From the NCBI GenBank assembly GCA_032871835.1, contig CM065299.1, forward strand, positions 82,465,652-82,529,651: a stretch of 64,000 bases of DNA. The letters are read 5' to 3'. Within the stretch, counting starts at the first letter, position 1. Every line of letters begins with the position of its first letter. A program made the translations under genes and the position numbers. Below the pieces are notes generated by a model, which had not been told where the DNA came from, searched no databases, and was given only the letters and a program-made list of their open reading frames with translations. The DNA is from Dipteronia dyeriana (taxonomy: Eukaryota > Streptophyta > Magnoliopsida > Sapindales > Sapindaceae). This document shows, in pieces, positions 33,090-44,957 of this stretch.

Positions 33090-35589
33090 TCAAACTTCTA
33101 CATCCTCATGATTTGCTACAGCTTCCCCTCCCTCAGGATGAACCTCACCCCCTGCTCCTCTTTCTAGTGATCGATCATCCTGGTTAGCCACCTCTCCTTG
33201 AGGATGCCCCTCGTGCCGGTTGCTCAACTGGATCCTCCTCCAAAACCTCATTGACCACCGCCATGACCTTAGGTGGTATGACAGCATCAAGAAGATTAGC
33301 CATTGACTCTGGCATGATCTCTCCTTCTTCTGGCTTCATGGGTTGAACCCTCTTCGAAGATTCTCCTGGACCTGACGTAGGGAAGGTCAGGACATGAGGA
33401 GGTAGATCTGGTATTTCAGGCTGTTTCCCAGCTCCGTCTCCAGTAGAAGGACCCGTTTCGTCATTGTTGGCGTGAGACATCTTTGTAACTCGAGACATGA
33501 TGTCTTCCTTATCCAAGGCGGTGATGCTAGAAAGGTTTAAAGGAAGGGGGAGGGCTTCCGTGACTTAGAAGGAGGCATGGAAATACCTATCGTTGAAAGA
33601 GGCTTCCATTTCAGCCTGAAGCTTGGCAACTTGGGCCTGCAGAGCTTGGTTCTCAGCATCCAGTGCCTTTGCCTCTTCCTTCCAATCATCCCGCTTGCTG
33701 GCTCGTCGCTTAGACCGAAGAGTTTCTTGATCAAAAGACTGATTTATCCTCTCGTGGTCACACTGAAGCTCAACCAGTCGTGTTTCCATTCCCCTCTAGC
33801 TAGAAGTCATCTCCTAGACCAAGGATTGAGCCTGCATCGGCAATCCCATGGCTCGCTTATCCTCAGCTTTAGCCCATTGCTACATTAAACCTGAAAGCCT
33901 GCAAAGTATGAAACAAAGGTTAGAAAGCGATCAAAGCTCGCAATCACAGAAAATAAAGGCGTTGACTACCTCGGCCATAAGGGCAGACCCCTTGGTAACC
34001 AGAATGTCCACAAGCATGAAAGCCATCCCAGAAAGCCATCCTAGAAAGCCCGTCACCCGGTCAAGACGCAGCGAACTGCTTTAAAACTTCATCCTGACCA
34101 ACCGAGCCCGGTTGATGGTGGGGGCGAGTAAGGGATATCTCAGGAATACCAGCCTCGGGATCCCCTAAAGCCTGAACTGTTTGAGTCACAGATGGATCAG
34201 TTAAAGAGGTGGGTAATGTAACTGAATAAGCATCAGCTGTAGTGGGGGACACTGATGAGGGGCGGAGGTGGTCTTATCAACATCTTGGAGAGCGAGCCCT
34301 CATCGATTTAAAGTTTTAGCAGCCTGCAGTGCGAGAATAGCCATCTTGGATTTTATTTGGGAAAGCGATGGAGTAGGAGCAGGAGCAAGAGCAGGCGAAA
34401 CAATGGCTAAAAGAGTTGGCCCTTCTTTCTCTTAGGTAGCCAAGATGATTCCCTGGGATGGTCTGGTAGGAGGGAGAGGGGTCCGAGCATGTCGGGCTTC
34501 ACGAGAAGCTGGAGCAACAACAAAAATTATTAAAAAAAAAAGAAAGAAAAGAAGGATGTCAAAGGCAAGTCAGATAGCAAAACAAAGCATAATAACTTAG
34601 TATTACTCACGAGGGTAAGCATCGGAGATCAGCAGATACTTATTCACCCTGCGGGGATCGAAGGGATCAGCAGTGGGAAACCTCAGGTTCAGATAATTCC
34701 TGGCGAGGATGGTCTTCAGCACAACCTTAGATTCGGCAGGTAGGGAATCCCGGTCCCATGAGGGTTTGTCATTGAAGGCGGTGGGAACCGCGAACTCATG
34801 CCCGCCAAATAATATGGAGCTTCCCTAATCTCCTCCTGCTAATATCCACTCTTCCTTCCAAGCTGGGTCTTTTCTCGAAGCGCCAGGGATGATGATGTTG
34901 AGCTTGTTCTTGGCCTTCAAATAGAACTGTCCCCGGGGACCTCTAGATAAACTCTCAATTTGAAAAAGGTAGGCCAGCTCTTCTGCTCCGGGTTCCCGGA
35001 TGACTTTGCCCAGCTCGCACTGTTCCCTCTAAAGCATGAGAAAGCCAATCAGATGCCTCCAGAAGCAGGGCGTCAGCAGAAGGGGAGCTAGTTGAAGGGC
35101 GTTAAGAGCTCACCGAAGAGTAGGGTGAAGGGGGAGTCTGACCCAATTCTCAAAGGCCGCCAAGTGAATGGGGAGTACGCCTGCGAGAGGGTTAAAAAAG
35201 TCGTAGTTTGTATGGGGAACTGTGAGGGTGACACCTTTAGGAATGCCATATTTATCCTGAATGCAGTTGATCGATTATGGGTCAACAATAGAGTCGAGGA
35301 TAACCCTAGATTCAGAAGAAAGAAGCTTTGTTGAAGGAAGCTCAACCACCGCAATTTGTACCTCACCAGCAGATTCAACGTCGGAATCCTCATCAACTAA
35401 GTTCAAAGGGTTGTCGGGTTGATTGAAGAAGTCGGAGCCTATCGAAACATTCCTACTAGAGCGACAGCGCTGACTGACCGGGGAAGAGTCCTCATCTCTC
35501 GAGATTACTCGCACCCGTTTCTGAGGAACCAAATTAGAGCCGCCAGTGCCCTCGACCATGTCTTCAATGCTGTTAGAGGAACTCAACAT
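33090..35589 (-). pseudogene. Antisense gene of element D (putative gypsy-type transposon domain plus coiled coil)
   Basis: Read opposite to gag-pol. The N-terminus (start 35,589) is acidic and disordered (VRVISRDEDSSPVSQR). Next comes, in the frame with one stop, a globular domain near 35,240-34,640 with PIHLAAFENWVRLPLHP, LAPLLLTPCFWRHLIGF and FYLKAKNKLNIIIPGAS. This pattern (R.PLHP...LAP.QL.PN.WR) is that of the plant 'putative gypsy type transposon' domain (Transposase_28 family in Pfam), judged from memory. A low-complexity middle follows. A coiled coil at 33,789-33,565 (ALDAENQALQAQVAKLQAEM) and an acidic tail (33,516-33,090) come last. Frames shift between blocks and stops occur, so this copy is broken or spliced in a way I cannot resolve. 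Its function in retrotransposition is unknown. Confidence 0.65.
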
Positions 35590-35947
35590 TGTTGAATGAA
35601 AGAAGCTTAAAGGTGGGTGAAAGATAATGATGTGGTCGGAGAAGACAGTATGAGAGAAGGGTTTTTGAATTTTTTAATATTTAAAGAAAGCGTAAAGATA
35701 GGGATTAAATAGAGGTAGAATAGCCATTGACATCAGCAAAATCTTCGGTAAGATCGCCTCAAATCTTGGAGTGGCGTAACGTAACCGGACTATTTCGGGG
35801 AACGTACCAATCCACCCATGACACGTCACCTGAACAATTAATGAGAAGATTTCATTCGAGATTCCCAGTAATTACTTTGTAACGGAAAATTTCCCAAATA
35901 AATAGGAAATCTAACTCCAACCCAAACTCTACCTCCAGTGTTCAAGT
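35590..35947 (-). promoter_or_regulatory. Region upstream of the antisense gene of element D
   Basis: This 358-bp stretch lies between the antisense start codon and the polypurine tract and would hold the antisense promoter, if one exists. A TATTTAAT on the minus strand at about 35,705 is the best TATA-like candidate. No other gene seen. Confidence 0.3.
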
Positions 35948-35960
35948 CAAAGGGAACTTC
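35948..35960 (+). other. Polypurine tract of element D
   Basis: CAAAGGGAACTTC immediately before the 3' LTR. It matches the tract of element B except for one base. Confidence 0.7.
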
Positions 35961-37147
35961 TGTTAATACTAAATTTGGCTAGGGGTCAAAGAGAAATTTT
36001 TCACTTTCCTAGCCCGATTCAAAACCCAAATTCGACATTCATGAGACCTCGGACAGACCATAAAGCTACCCCGCAGAAGCATGGATGGATCGCCGAGCTT
36101 CGAAACTAGCAGGGATAAAGCTAGGCACGACCTTGTTGAGTCCTCACGAGAACACTGGAATCCGAGCTTCTCGAAGCCACCTATCCAGGAACCTCGATTC
36201 CTGGGATCAGACTTCAAAACCACCCCGTGAACGCTAGGAAGGATCACCGAGTTCAAGAAACACTCGAAGTGAAGCCCGACAAGCAAAGTAAGCTCCTACC
36301 AGGTTCAGGCTCCCAGAGGCCATGCTTAACTCGTAGCCTAAAAGCCGGAAACCCAACAACCTCTCCAGGAGCCCGCTGTCCCCTCCACGATACTAGGAGA
36401 AAGAGGACCTCTAAGTTAATCAGACCCGAGCTACCTCCTAGGAATGTCTATAGGGGCTTCCATTCTAAGCTCCTGAAGACAGAACCAAAGCATAGATCTA
36501 CCTCACTCTACAAAACAACAAGCGGCTAACGCGATGACCTCCATGAAGAATCATGCCATGAATACATACAAGATCATATCTACACTATAACGAACATTAA
36601 ATTTCACTTACGTGTAAGACAAGAGTTTGTTTCCAAAGAGGAAACAAACTTATCTCCACCAATGATAATCTTGAGTCCGTCATTTACTCGAAGTCAACAA
36701 CTTTCAAATAGAGGATCTCGCCCGATAAGAAGGGAACAGGTTCAGAGAATCAAGGCGGGAGATACACCCGTTCAAATTAATTTGGCCATGTATAAATATG
36801 CCTAAGTATTCCAAAGAACAGGACACGTAAAAAAAATAGGAGGAAGAAAGTATATCATCGAGCCTAAATTATGTGATCAGAACACGACCATCATGGTATC
36901 CACTATTCGATAAGCACGAAATTGCCACCTTCCTACGTACTAGAGAGATTGTGAGTGTATATGAGAGATTCCTGTGTATCACAAGTGTTCTATAATAAAG
37001 CTCTCATTTGCTATGGTCATTTAAACATCCGTCTCAATCTAAGCAGGTCAGGTATCAAAGGTACCGACCCCAGCCACCACCTCCGTGGTAGTGGTCTCTA
37101 GGGTGTTAGTGGCGAATTTCTCATCTTGAGCAAATTTCCCGTTAACA
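35961..37147 (+). mobile_element. 3' LTR of element D
   Basis: 1,187 bp from TGTTAATACTAAATTTGGCT to CCGTTAACA, collinear with the 5' LTR. It contains 'TGTATAAATATGCC' at about 36,788, a good TATA-box candidate for the element promoter (TATAAATATGCC also at 23,531 in the 5' LTR), and the palindromic 'CCACCTCCGTGGTAGTGG' near the end. Confidence 0.88.
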
Positions 37148-38058
37148 CTTATTATAATATATATAGTTTTATTTTTATATTAATCATTTTTTAATATGTT
37201 TTTTTGAATTAATTTTTGATGTGTTACTTTTGTTTAATTTTAAATTTTTATTACAAAATTTTTATTGGTTAATTATTTAATCAGTTTGTTTATAGTTGTA
37301 ATAATATTAAACAAAATGTCAAAATTGAAATTTCAATTTTTGATAGTTTTCGATTAATTTACCAGATGCGTTTTTTTCGTTTTTATTTTCAAAATACAAC
37401 TTTCAGTTTATGCTACCATACGCATTTTCAGAATTTGAAACTAAAACCAAAAATACTGTTTTTATTTTCATTTTTATTTTCAAAAAACAACAACTGAAAA
37501 ATGCTCACAGGACGGGCCCTTAAGGGCTATCCTGTAAGTGTTTTTCGTTGATTGTTTTTTGAAAAGAAAAGAAAAAAGAAAAAAGAAAAACAGTGTTTTT
37601 GGTTTCAGTTTCGAAATCCAAAAAAAGTCTTATAGTATATGAGGAAAACACTATTTTTAAAATAAAAATATTAAAAACGTGTCTGGTAGATTAAAGAAAA
37701 ATTTCCAAAATTATCAATAATTCATGAAATAATTATCTATAATTATCAATTGAGTCATATTTTTTATTAAATTAAAATTTAAAACATTAAACATTTTTTT
37801 TACAAATTAATATCTACTAGTAGAGATGAGATTTGATGCTTCAGTTGGATGAATTGCTTCCCGAAATGTATAATCATCATCTCTGTTCTTACGATGAATC
37901 TTAAGAGGAATACACATTCTTCGGCTATAAGACAAAATCCCACTGACCACCAACATCTGTATCACACATTCATACAATACACATACATTTCCATTAACTT
38001 CAGACATAAAATTCCAAGCTTGGAGAGCCAGAGAAACAAACTAGTTATACGGATTTTT
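37148..38058. other. AT-rich spacer between elements D and E, no gene
   Basis: No supportable coding region. It holds the large inverted repeat described separately and otherwise simple AT-rich sequence. Confidence 0.6.
37334..37720. repeat. Large inverted repeat centred on GGGCCCTTAAGGGC
   Basis: The arms (about 37,334-37,512 and 37,530-37,720) are reverse complements with gaps. Outer ends are 'GATTAATTTACCAGATGCG' against 'CGTGTCTGGTAGATTAAAG'. Inner ends are 'CTCACAGGA' against 'TCCTGTAAG'. Either one fold-back element or two MITE ends meeting at a TTAA. Confidence 0.7.
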
Positions 38059-38818
38059 TGATAGCATGACAAGTCAGCATGATTAGATATGTCACGTCAT
38101 AAAATTCAGTCAGGGAAGACTAATCCAAGACAATTAATAAATGATCTCAAGACCTAGTCAAGATTACCCAAATATGGTCAGGAAAACTAACCGATCGGGC
38201 ATAAATAGCCTGATCGGAGAAATTAGCCGACCGGGTAGAGACAACTTAGTCGGGACCATCCAATCAGAATAAAAGAAGTCTGATTGGGATCAGACAATTG
38301 GTCAGTTGGATAACGTGTGGGAGATATTAAAGGCAACTACGACTCAAATACGAAGAAGAATTGTCTTACTCAAACAAGGAATCTAGAATCACACTCCAAT
38401 AAGGAAATATCCTTGTTTCCTATTCAGTGTTAGAGAATTCTATTCAGGAAAGAACTCAAAACTTTTAGAAGGATAAACTCCGAAACAGGAAAGAAGACAA
38501 AGACGAATTCAACAAGTAACCAGTTCTAATTAAACACTGTCACCTTTCTTTATTTGTAACAAGGATTAATGTTCTATGCACATATAAATAGACCCATAAT
38601 CTCATTGTGGATAGAGACATACGAGAGCACATAGAAAATATACAAAAAAGATAGAGACAGAGACATACACAACAACACATAGAAAATATACAAGAAAAAG
38701 AGAGAGATACACTAAAAAGGAGAGATTGAGTGTGAATTCATTATATTATAGTGAATTTCTTCTCGCCGTCACCGGCAATCATGGATGCTTCTCCGCCTTG
38801 GGGTTTTACCAAGTAATC
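38059..38818 (+). mobile_element. 5' LTR of element E (inner end missing)
   Basis: It is collinear with the 3' LTR at 49,233-49,949 and the solo LTR at 44,958-45,847. All share 'TATAAATAGACC' or 'TACAAATAGACC' (TATA-like), a GAGA-rich stretch, 'GAGATTGAGTGTG' type sequence, 'TATAGTG(G)AATTT', and a 'GG.GTTTTACCA.GTAA' block. The last 100 or so bases and the primer site are absent. Confidence 0.65.
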
Positions 38819-41800
38819 CAGGAAGGACATCTTACTGATGTCATCCTCAGAGGGGAAGAGGGTTGACAAAAGGATCTCCACACAAGGGATCGGGATAGAA
38901 GTTACAGGAGCTCGAAGAAAGACTCGGATAGTGGGGCAATCAACACCATTTTTGGTGGCCTCAATACTAGAAGCAGCAATCGAGAAAGGATGTCTGAAGT
39001 TAGGGAAGCCATTAATAACCAAAGAAGTAATGAGGTGAATCATCTAGGTCCCGATCGAAAGAAAGCAAAGCAAATATGGGGACCAAAAAATTTCATTGAA
39101 ACAGACACACACGTGTCAGAGGTCAGACCAAACGAAGAGATTGTTGTCTCAGCCCGCATAGGGCACAAGCAAGTAAGATGAATACTGATCGACAACGACA
39201 GCTCGATAGACAATTTGAGCGTAGAGGCGTTTGACTAACTCAGGCTACAGAGGAATGATCTCCAACCACTAAAAGTTCCATTTAGGGGTTTTTGAGGAGC
39301 CAAAGTCAGGGCGTTGGGGGTTGTTAAACTACAGGTAAAAGTTGGAAGTTTTCCTTGTACGAAGATAGTATTGTTGGACTTTGTGGTCGTAAATGTTGAG
39401 AATTAGCCATATAACATATTGTTAGGTCGGCCCTTTCTGAACAAAATAAAAGCCGTAACTGCAACCTACGCGTTCATGGTGAAGTTTCTATCGAAGCTGA
39501 GGTGGGGATAGAGAAAAGATCACAGGAGTGAGCCAAGAAAGCGAATCTCGATGTGTACAGGGAAAAGACAGAGTCGGGAGTAATGCAAGTGGATGCTGTC
39601 AAAAAAGGTGAAGACCTACAAATAGACCCAATGGAGACAAAGGTCGAGAGCCCGATCAGGTTCGACCTATACCCGAGAGAGGTGGCGCCAGAGAGTGACA
39701 AAGGCCCCAATGAACAAACTATGGAAGTTTCCATGAGCAAAGCCAACCCGAAGAAGACCCTTAAGCTTGGGTCCCAATTGACGAAGCGTGATCAAAGCAA
39801 GATGATCGAACTCCTAAAATAATACAAGGATGTTCTCGCTTTAGAACACGTGGACATGCCAAGGATCGATCCGAGGACAATTTCACATTACTTAGCAGTG
39901 AATCCCAATCAAAAACCAGTTATCCAAAAGAGGAGATGCTTCAACCCGAAAATAAGCAAGGCGATCAAGGATGATGTGGACAAGCCATTGGCCGCAGGAT
40001 CTATTTGGGAAGTAAAATATCCCAACTGGGTTTCCAACATAGTTCTGGTGAAAAAGAAAAATGGCCAGTGGAGGATGTGTGTGGATTTTACCGACCTCAA
40101 TAAAGCATGTCCGAAGGACAACTTCCCTTTGCCTCGGATTGACCAGTTGGTAGACGCTACGACCGGTCATGAACTGTTAAGTTTCATGGACCCCTATTCA
40201 GGTTACAACAAGATCAGAATGTTCAAACCAGATGAGGAAAAAACCCCATTCACAACTGACCAGGGGTTGTATTGCTATAAGGTCATACAATTTGGATTAA
40301 AGAATGCTGGGGCAACTTACCAAAGGCTGGTAAATAAAATGTTCACTCGAAAGATTGGTAGGAATATAGAGGTATACGTGGATGATATGCTCACCAAAAG
40401 TGTAACGTTAGAAGATTATCCAACCGACCTAAGGGAGACGTTTGAGGTACTGTGAAAATATGGGATGAAGTTAAATCCAAAGAAGTGCGTATTCGGAGAA
40501 CCATCAAGCAGGTTCCTAGGATTTCAAGTTCACCAAAGAGGGATCGAAGTAAACCCGGAGAAAATAAGAGCCTTGGAAGAAATAAGGTCTCCCGGGACAT
40601 TAAAGGAAATCCAAAGATTGATGGGTTGCCTAGCATTTCTGAGCCAATTTATAAGTAAATCAACGGATAAATGCCTACCCTTCTTCAAAGCAATTAAGCG
40701 AGGCAAAGGCGTAGAGTGGAATGATGAGTGTGAGCAAGCGTTTAGAAAAATCAAAGAATTCTTGGGAAAAGCTCTGATATTATCTAAACCGCTTGAAGGG
40801 GAAGTGCTATATCTTTACCTGTCCGTTACAAATGTGGCGACAGGGTCAGTACTACTCAGATTGGAAGAGGGAACACAGAAACCTATATACTACACCAACA
40901 AAGCTCTGTTACCTGTGGAAACAAGATACTCTCTAGCTGAACAAATGTCTTTGGCCTTGGTAACAACAGCGAGAAAGCTGAGACCGTACTTTCAAGCTCA
41001 CTAAATTGAAGTATATATTGACTGTCCATTGAAATAGATTTTATCAAAACTAGAGGTTTCAGGAAGGTTGACTAAGTGAGCAGTAGAACTAAACCAGTTT
41101 GACATAGTCTACTCGCTAAGAGCGGCGATCAAAGGAAAAGTTATAGCTGATCTTTTCGCGGAGTTCGCTGAGCCGAACAGCGAGGTGATCGGGATGTTAA
41201 GAGAAGATGACCTGTTTTCTTGGAAACTACATGTAGATGGATCATCACACACGTATGGTAGCGGGGCAAGTATAGTTATATCCATGCCAGAAGGTGACCA
41301 GGTGGAATGTGCCTCGCGATTTGGCTTTAAAGCTACTAACAACATGGCAGAGTATGGGACGCTTCTAGCAGGCCTTAGGGTACGTAAAACACTGGGAACA
41401 GATAAGTTAGAAATATTTAGTGACTCACAGGTAGTAGTTAATCAAGTTCTGAATGAATACCAAGCCAAGGATAGCAATATGGCCACATATTTAACTATAA
41501 CCAAGACACTCCTCGAAAGTTTCAAAGCATACAGAATTACCTAGATCCCGAGGGAAAAAAATGAGAAAGCGGACACGTTGTTAAAACTGGCATCAGCCAC
41601 GAGTGTATAGTAAAAAATGATCTCGATCGTCCACCTGTAAAAGCCAAGTATCGAGAACAAAATTCATGTCGAAGCATCCGAGGTAGAAGTGATTGAAGAA
41701 GAACAAACTACTTGGATGACCCTGATCAGAGAATACTTAGATAATGGGGCGCTCCTGACGAAGACAGCTGAGGCAAAGCGTCTCAGATATAGAGCCACAA

Positions 41801-42906
41801 GATATTCGATAGTAGAAGGAGAGCTATACAGAAAAGAGTTCTCCAAAGCCCTTCAGAAATGAGTGGACCCGATCAGAGGTAAGAAAATATTAGAAAGTAT
41901 CCACAAGGGAGTTTGTAGGAATCACTCGGGTGGTAAAAGCCTAGTACATAAAACGCTCAGGCAAGACTTTTATTGGCTGACTATGTTTGGGGATGCCAAG
42001 GTGTTGCTACCGCCTGGGCAGTTGAAAAATTTGACATTGCCATGACCATTCGCCATGTGGGGAATAGATTTGATTGGTCCAATGCCAATTGTAGCTAAAG
42101 GAGGGGCAAAACATGCTATAGTGGCCGTCGACTACTTCACAAAGTGGGTTGAAGCGGAAGCACTAGTACATAGCATCGAGGCTAACACGACCGGTTTTGT
42201 GAAGTAAAATATCATCTATCGGTTTGAAATCCCAGAAGCTATAATCACAGACAACAACACTCAATTCGATAGTGACAACTTCAAAAATATATGTCAAGAC
42301 TTCGGGATAAAGAACTATTACGCCACACCAGCACACCTACTGACTAATGTCCAAATAGAGGAGGTGAACAAAATAATCAAGCATACTCTGAAGGCGAAGC
42401 TGGAGGAAAGGAAAAGAAACTGGGCAGACAAATAACACGAAGTCTTATGGGCTTATCGGACTACAGAAAGGACTTCAACAGGGGAAACACCTTACTCGTT
42501 GGCATTTGGGATGGAAGCAATGATTCCAGTTGAGATACTTCACAAGTCCCGTAGGGTACAACTCTTTTATCCCGAAGGAAATGTGGAGATGATAAAACAA
42601 GACTTGGACGAGTTGGAAGAGAGAAAAGACATGTCCGGGGTAAGAAATGTCGCCTACCAATAGAGGGTAGCAAGGTATTACAATTCGCATGTCAAGGTTA
42701 GAAGATTCCAACTCGGAGATCTAGTTCTGAAGAGGGTAACACTTAATACAAAAGACAAGTCCGTAGAATCATTAGTTGACAAATGGGAAGGACCATACCA
42801 AGTGGTCGGGATAGCAGGACATGGAGCATATCGACTTTCCTAACCCGAGGGAACCGAGCTGCCCAGGTCATACAATGCACAATATTTAAAGATCTTCTAC
42901 CCATGA
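38819..42906 (+). pseudogene. gag end and pol of element E
   Basis: The remaining gag end carries INTIFGG (near 38,940) before the protease, whose active site reads LIDNDSSIDN at about 39,186 where relatives have DNG. Its distal part is YNILLGRPFLNKIKAV. Reverse transcriptase: 39,850-40,455, with NGQWRMCVDFTDLNKACPK, FMDPYSGYNKIRM and YVDD at 40,375-40,386. The thumb and RNase H follow at 40,465-41,004. The second RNase H lies at 41,185-41,544 (KLHVDGSSHTYGSGASIVI, NNMAEYGTLLAGL). The integrase zinc site keeps HKGVCRNH but has lost the CxxC pair. Its core has WGIDLIGPMP, ITDNNTQFDSD and EEVNKIIK, and its end is LKIFYP with stop at 42,904-42,906. At least ten stops, mostly at former Gln codons, break the frame. 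Confidence 0.88.
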
Positions 42907-43871
42907 GGAGATTTATACATTTATTTTTATTATTTACTTCCATAGTTTAAGTTTTAAATTATTATTACCTAATTGTCTTTTATCTTTTTAGAAATCAATA
43001 AAAATCCTAAGGGGGAGCAGTCATAAATATCAAGCACAGAATTCGAAACCAAACATTTGCTCGTAAGAGCATTTACAGGATACCTCAAAATATCGGTTGA
43101 GACCGATAGGGATCCCGAGGGGCTTAAGGGGGACGAAACGTAAGTGTTAAGACAACGCACACTCACCGAAACTAACTGGGTGCACATGAAGCACTGTAAG
43201 GGCACCTTCGGATATATAAACCCGATGGGATGCGCCAAGAGTTGGATAAGGCACGAATTCTACCTATAAGATAAGGCATTCTGAACCATAGATGCTTATA
43301 AAGTTGGTGGGACAAGTTATGCCATATTGTAATGAATCTTGATCAACAGACTGTCGGGAGACATCCCAACGACCTAGTTGACAGACAAAAGACGAAAGTC
43401 TATAAATATAAACTACACAATTGGTTTACAAACGAGCACTGCTCAACATAAAGATATACAACAAACGATTAGGAGCAACCAGAACCCGAGCAGTAAAATA
43501 CAAAAGATCTACCCGAGGTAAACCTGAAATCATCGTAGAGCACGGTTCAATTCTTCAAGGGTGATTGACAACCAAAAATCAGACAAATAAGACGATCATT
43601 ACATGACGACACAGACTCTATAGTGGGTTATAAATCCCAAATAAACGATATACAAGTGGTTCTGCTTAGCCTAACTCATGATTATCAATCTGGCATGGGT
43701 CAACATGCATAGTTCAGGTTGTGCTAAAATATGAATGAGCGCAAGCATAAGAAACCACGCACAGAAAACGATACATATTTTGAAGACAAGCAAATAAAGG
43801 AAAAATATTGCATCAACTATCATAGCATGTTGATTACTACAAATGTAAATACGTATAAAAGCAGAGATGCA
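42907..43871. other. Element E sequence between pol and antisense gene, no gene seen
   Basis: Untranslated region with repeated purine-rich phrases (CTAAGGGGGAGCAG at 43,008; CTTAAGGGGGACG at 43,122) that resemble the polypurine tract. These may be secondary priming sites. No domain on either strand. Confidence 0.45.
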
Positions 43872-44957
43872 TCAGTTGTTCCCAACAACTGAGGAGCCCC
43901 TAGGACCGGAAGGAGGGACGTCATCGTCTTTACTAAAGTCTCTAAAATCTGGCCAGGAGATATTGTCATAAGGATGAGTTGATACAAAGGGAGAATAATC
44001 TACATCGATTGAAAGAACCGACATCGACCCCTTGGGTCAAAGCACCACTGTCCTGACCAGCATGGAATAATTTAAAATAGACCTTCCACCAAATCCATTG
44101 GTTCTTGATCGCTTTCAGGGACTCCCTCTGATGCTTAGATATTGTCCTATCTCACTTCAAGCGAGACTCGTTAGAGGACCTCACCTTCGTGCTAAAAAAC
44201 ATTCTGGCAGTTGTCAGGCTTCTCTCAAACTCTCTCAGCAGCGTAGCATTGAAAGCATGGGAATTCTTGTATCGATCAACATTTTAAACCTCGAGGTCTA
44301 ACCTGGCTTCATGCGAAAGAACTTCCATACTGACCTGTTACTGCTCCAAGTCTTTGGCGAGATGTTCATAGTGAAGCCTAACCTCCTCAAACGCCTGTTG
44401 CACCTCTAGTATCTTCTGTTGAGCTGATGCAAGAGAGGCCTAGGCAATCTGAGCTTCTTCCCGAGCCTTATTCACTGCTGTCTCAGCCAAGATGGCCCTA
44501 GATTCAAGTTCAGCGCTCCGTAGTTCAGCCTTGGCAACTCTCTTCTCCAGCTCAACGTTCCTTCTAGTGAGCTTCATGAGAGCTTCATCACATATAGGTG
44601 CTCTATTATGAACATTTACAAGTGTCATTCTTAGATCCATCTTAGTTGTTGTATGTGCCTTCAGCTTCTCCGCATACTGACTAGCCTTGAAAGCGCTAGC
44701 AGCAGAAGACTTTAGGGCCTCGTCCTTCTCGGCAAGAGTTAGCATCAACTGAGAAATTGCAGTAGCCTGTTTATTCTTCTCAGAAAGAGCCCGAGTCAAC
44801 ACTTTTACCGCCTGCAAAGGATCAACAAAAGGTAAATCAAACAGATGGAAAGATTTGGAGAAAATCAATCAAGATAATGGAAAGACTTGTAAAGACACCG
44901 TTATTAAATATCATGCGGACCCCTTCAAAATCTGCAGCATCTTTGGTATCTGTCATA

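Larger units (their letters stand above)
22783..37147 (+). mobile_element. Element D: full-length Tat-like Ty3-Gypsy retrotransposon (14.4 kb with insertion)
   Basis: Order: LTR, primer site, gag, protease, reverse transcriptase, RNase H, second RNase H, integrase, tandem repeats (split by a solo LTR), antisense gene, polypurine tract, LTR. The second, host-like RNase H and the antisense gene between pol and the 3' LTR are features known for the Tat/Ogre lineage. It starts four bases after element B. No 5-bp target duplication was found (ATTAA left, CTTAT right). Confidence 0.9.
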
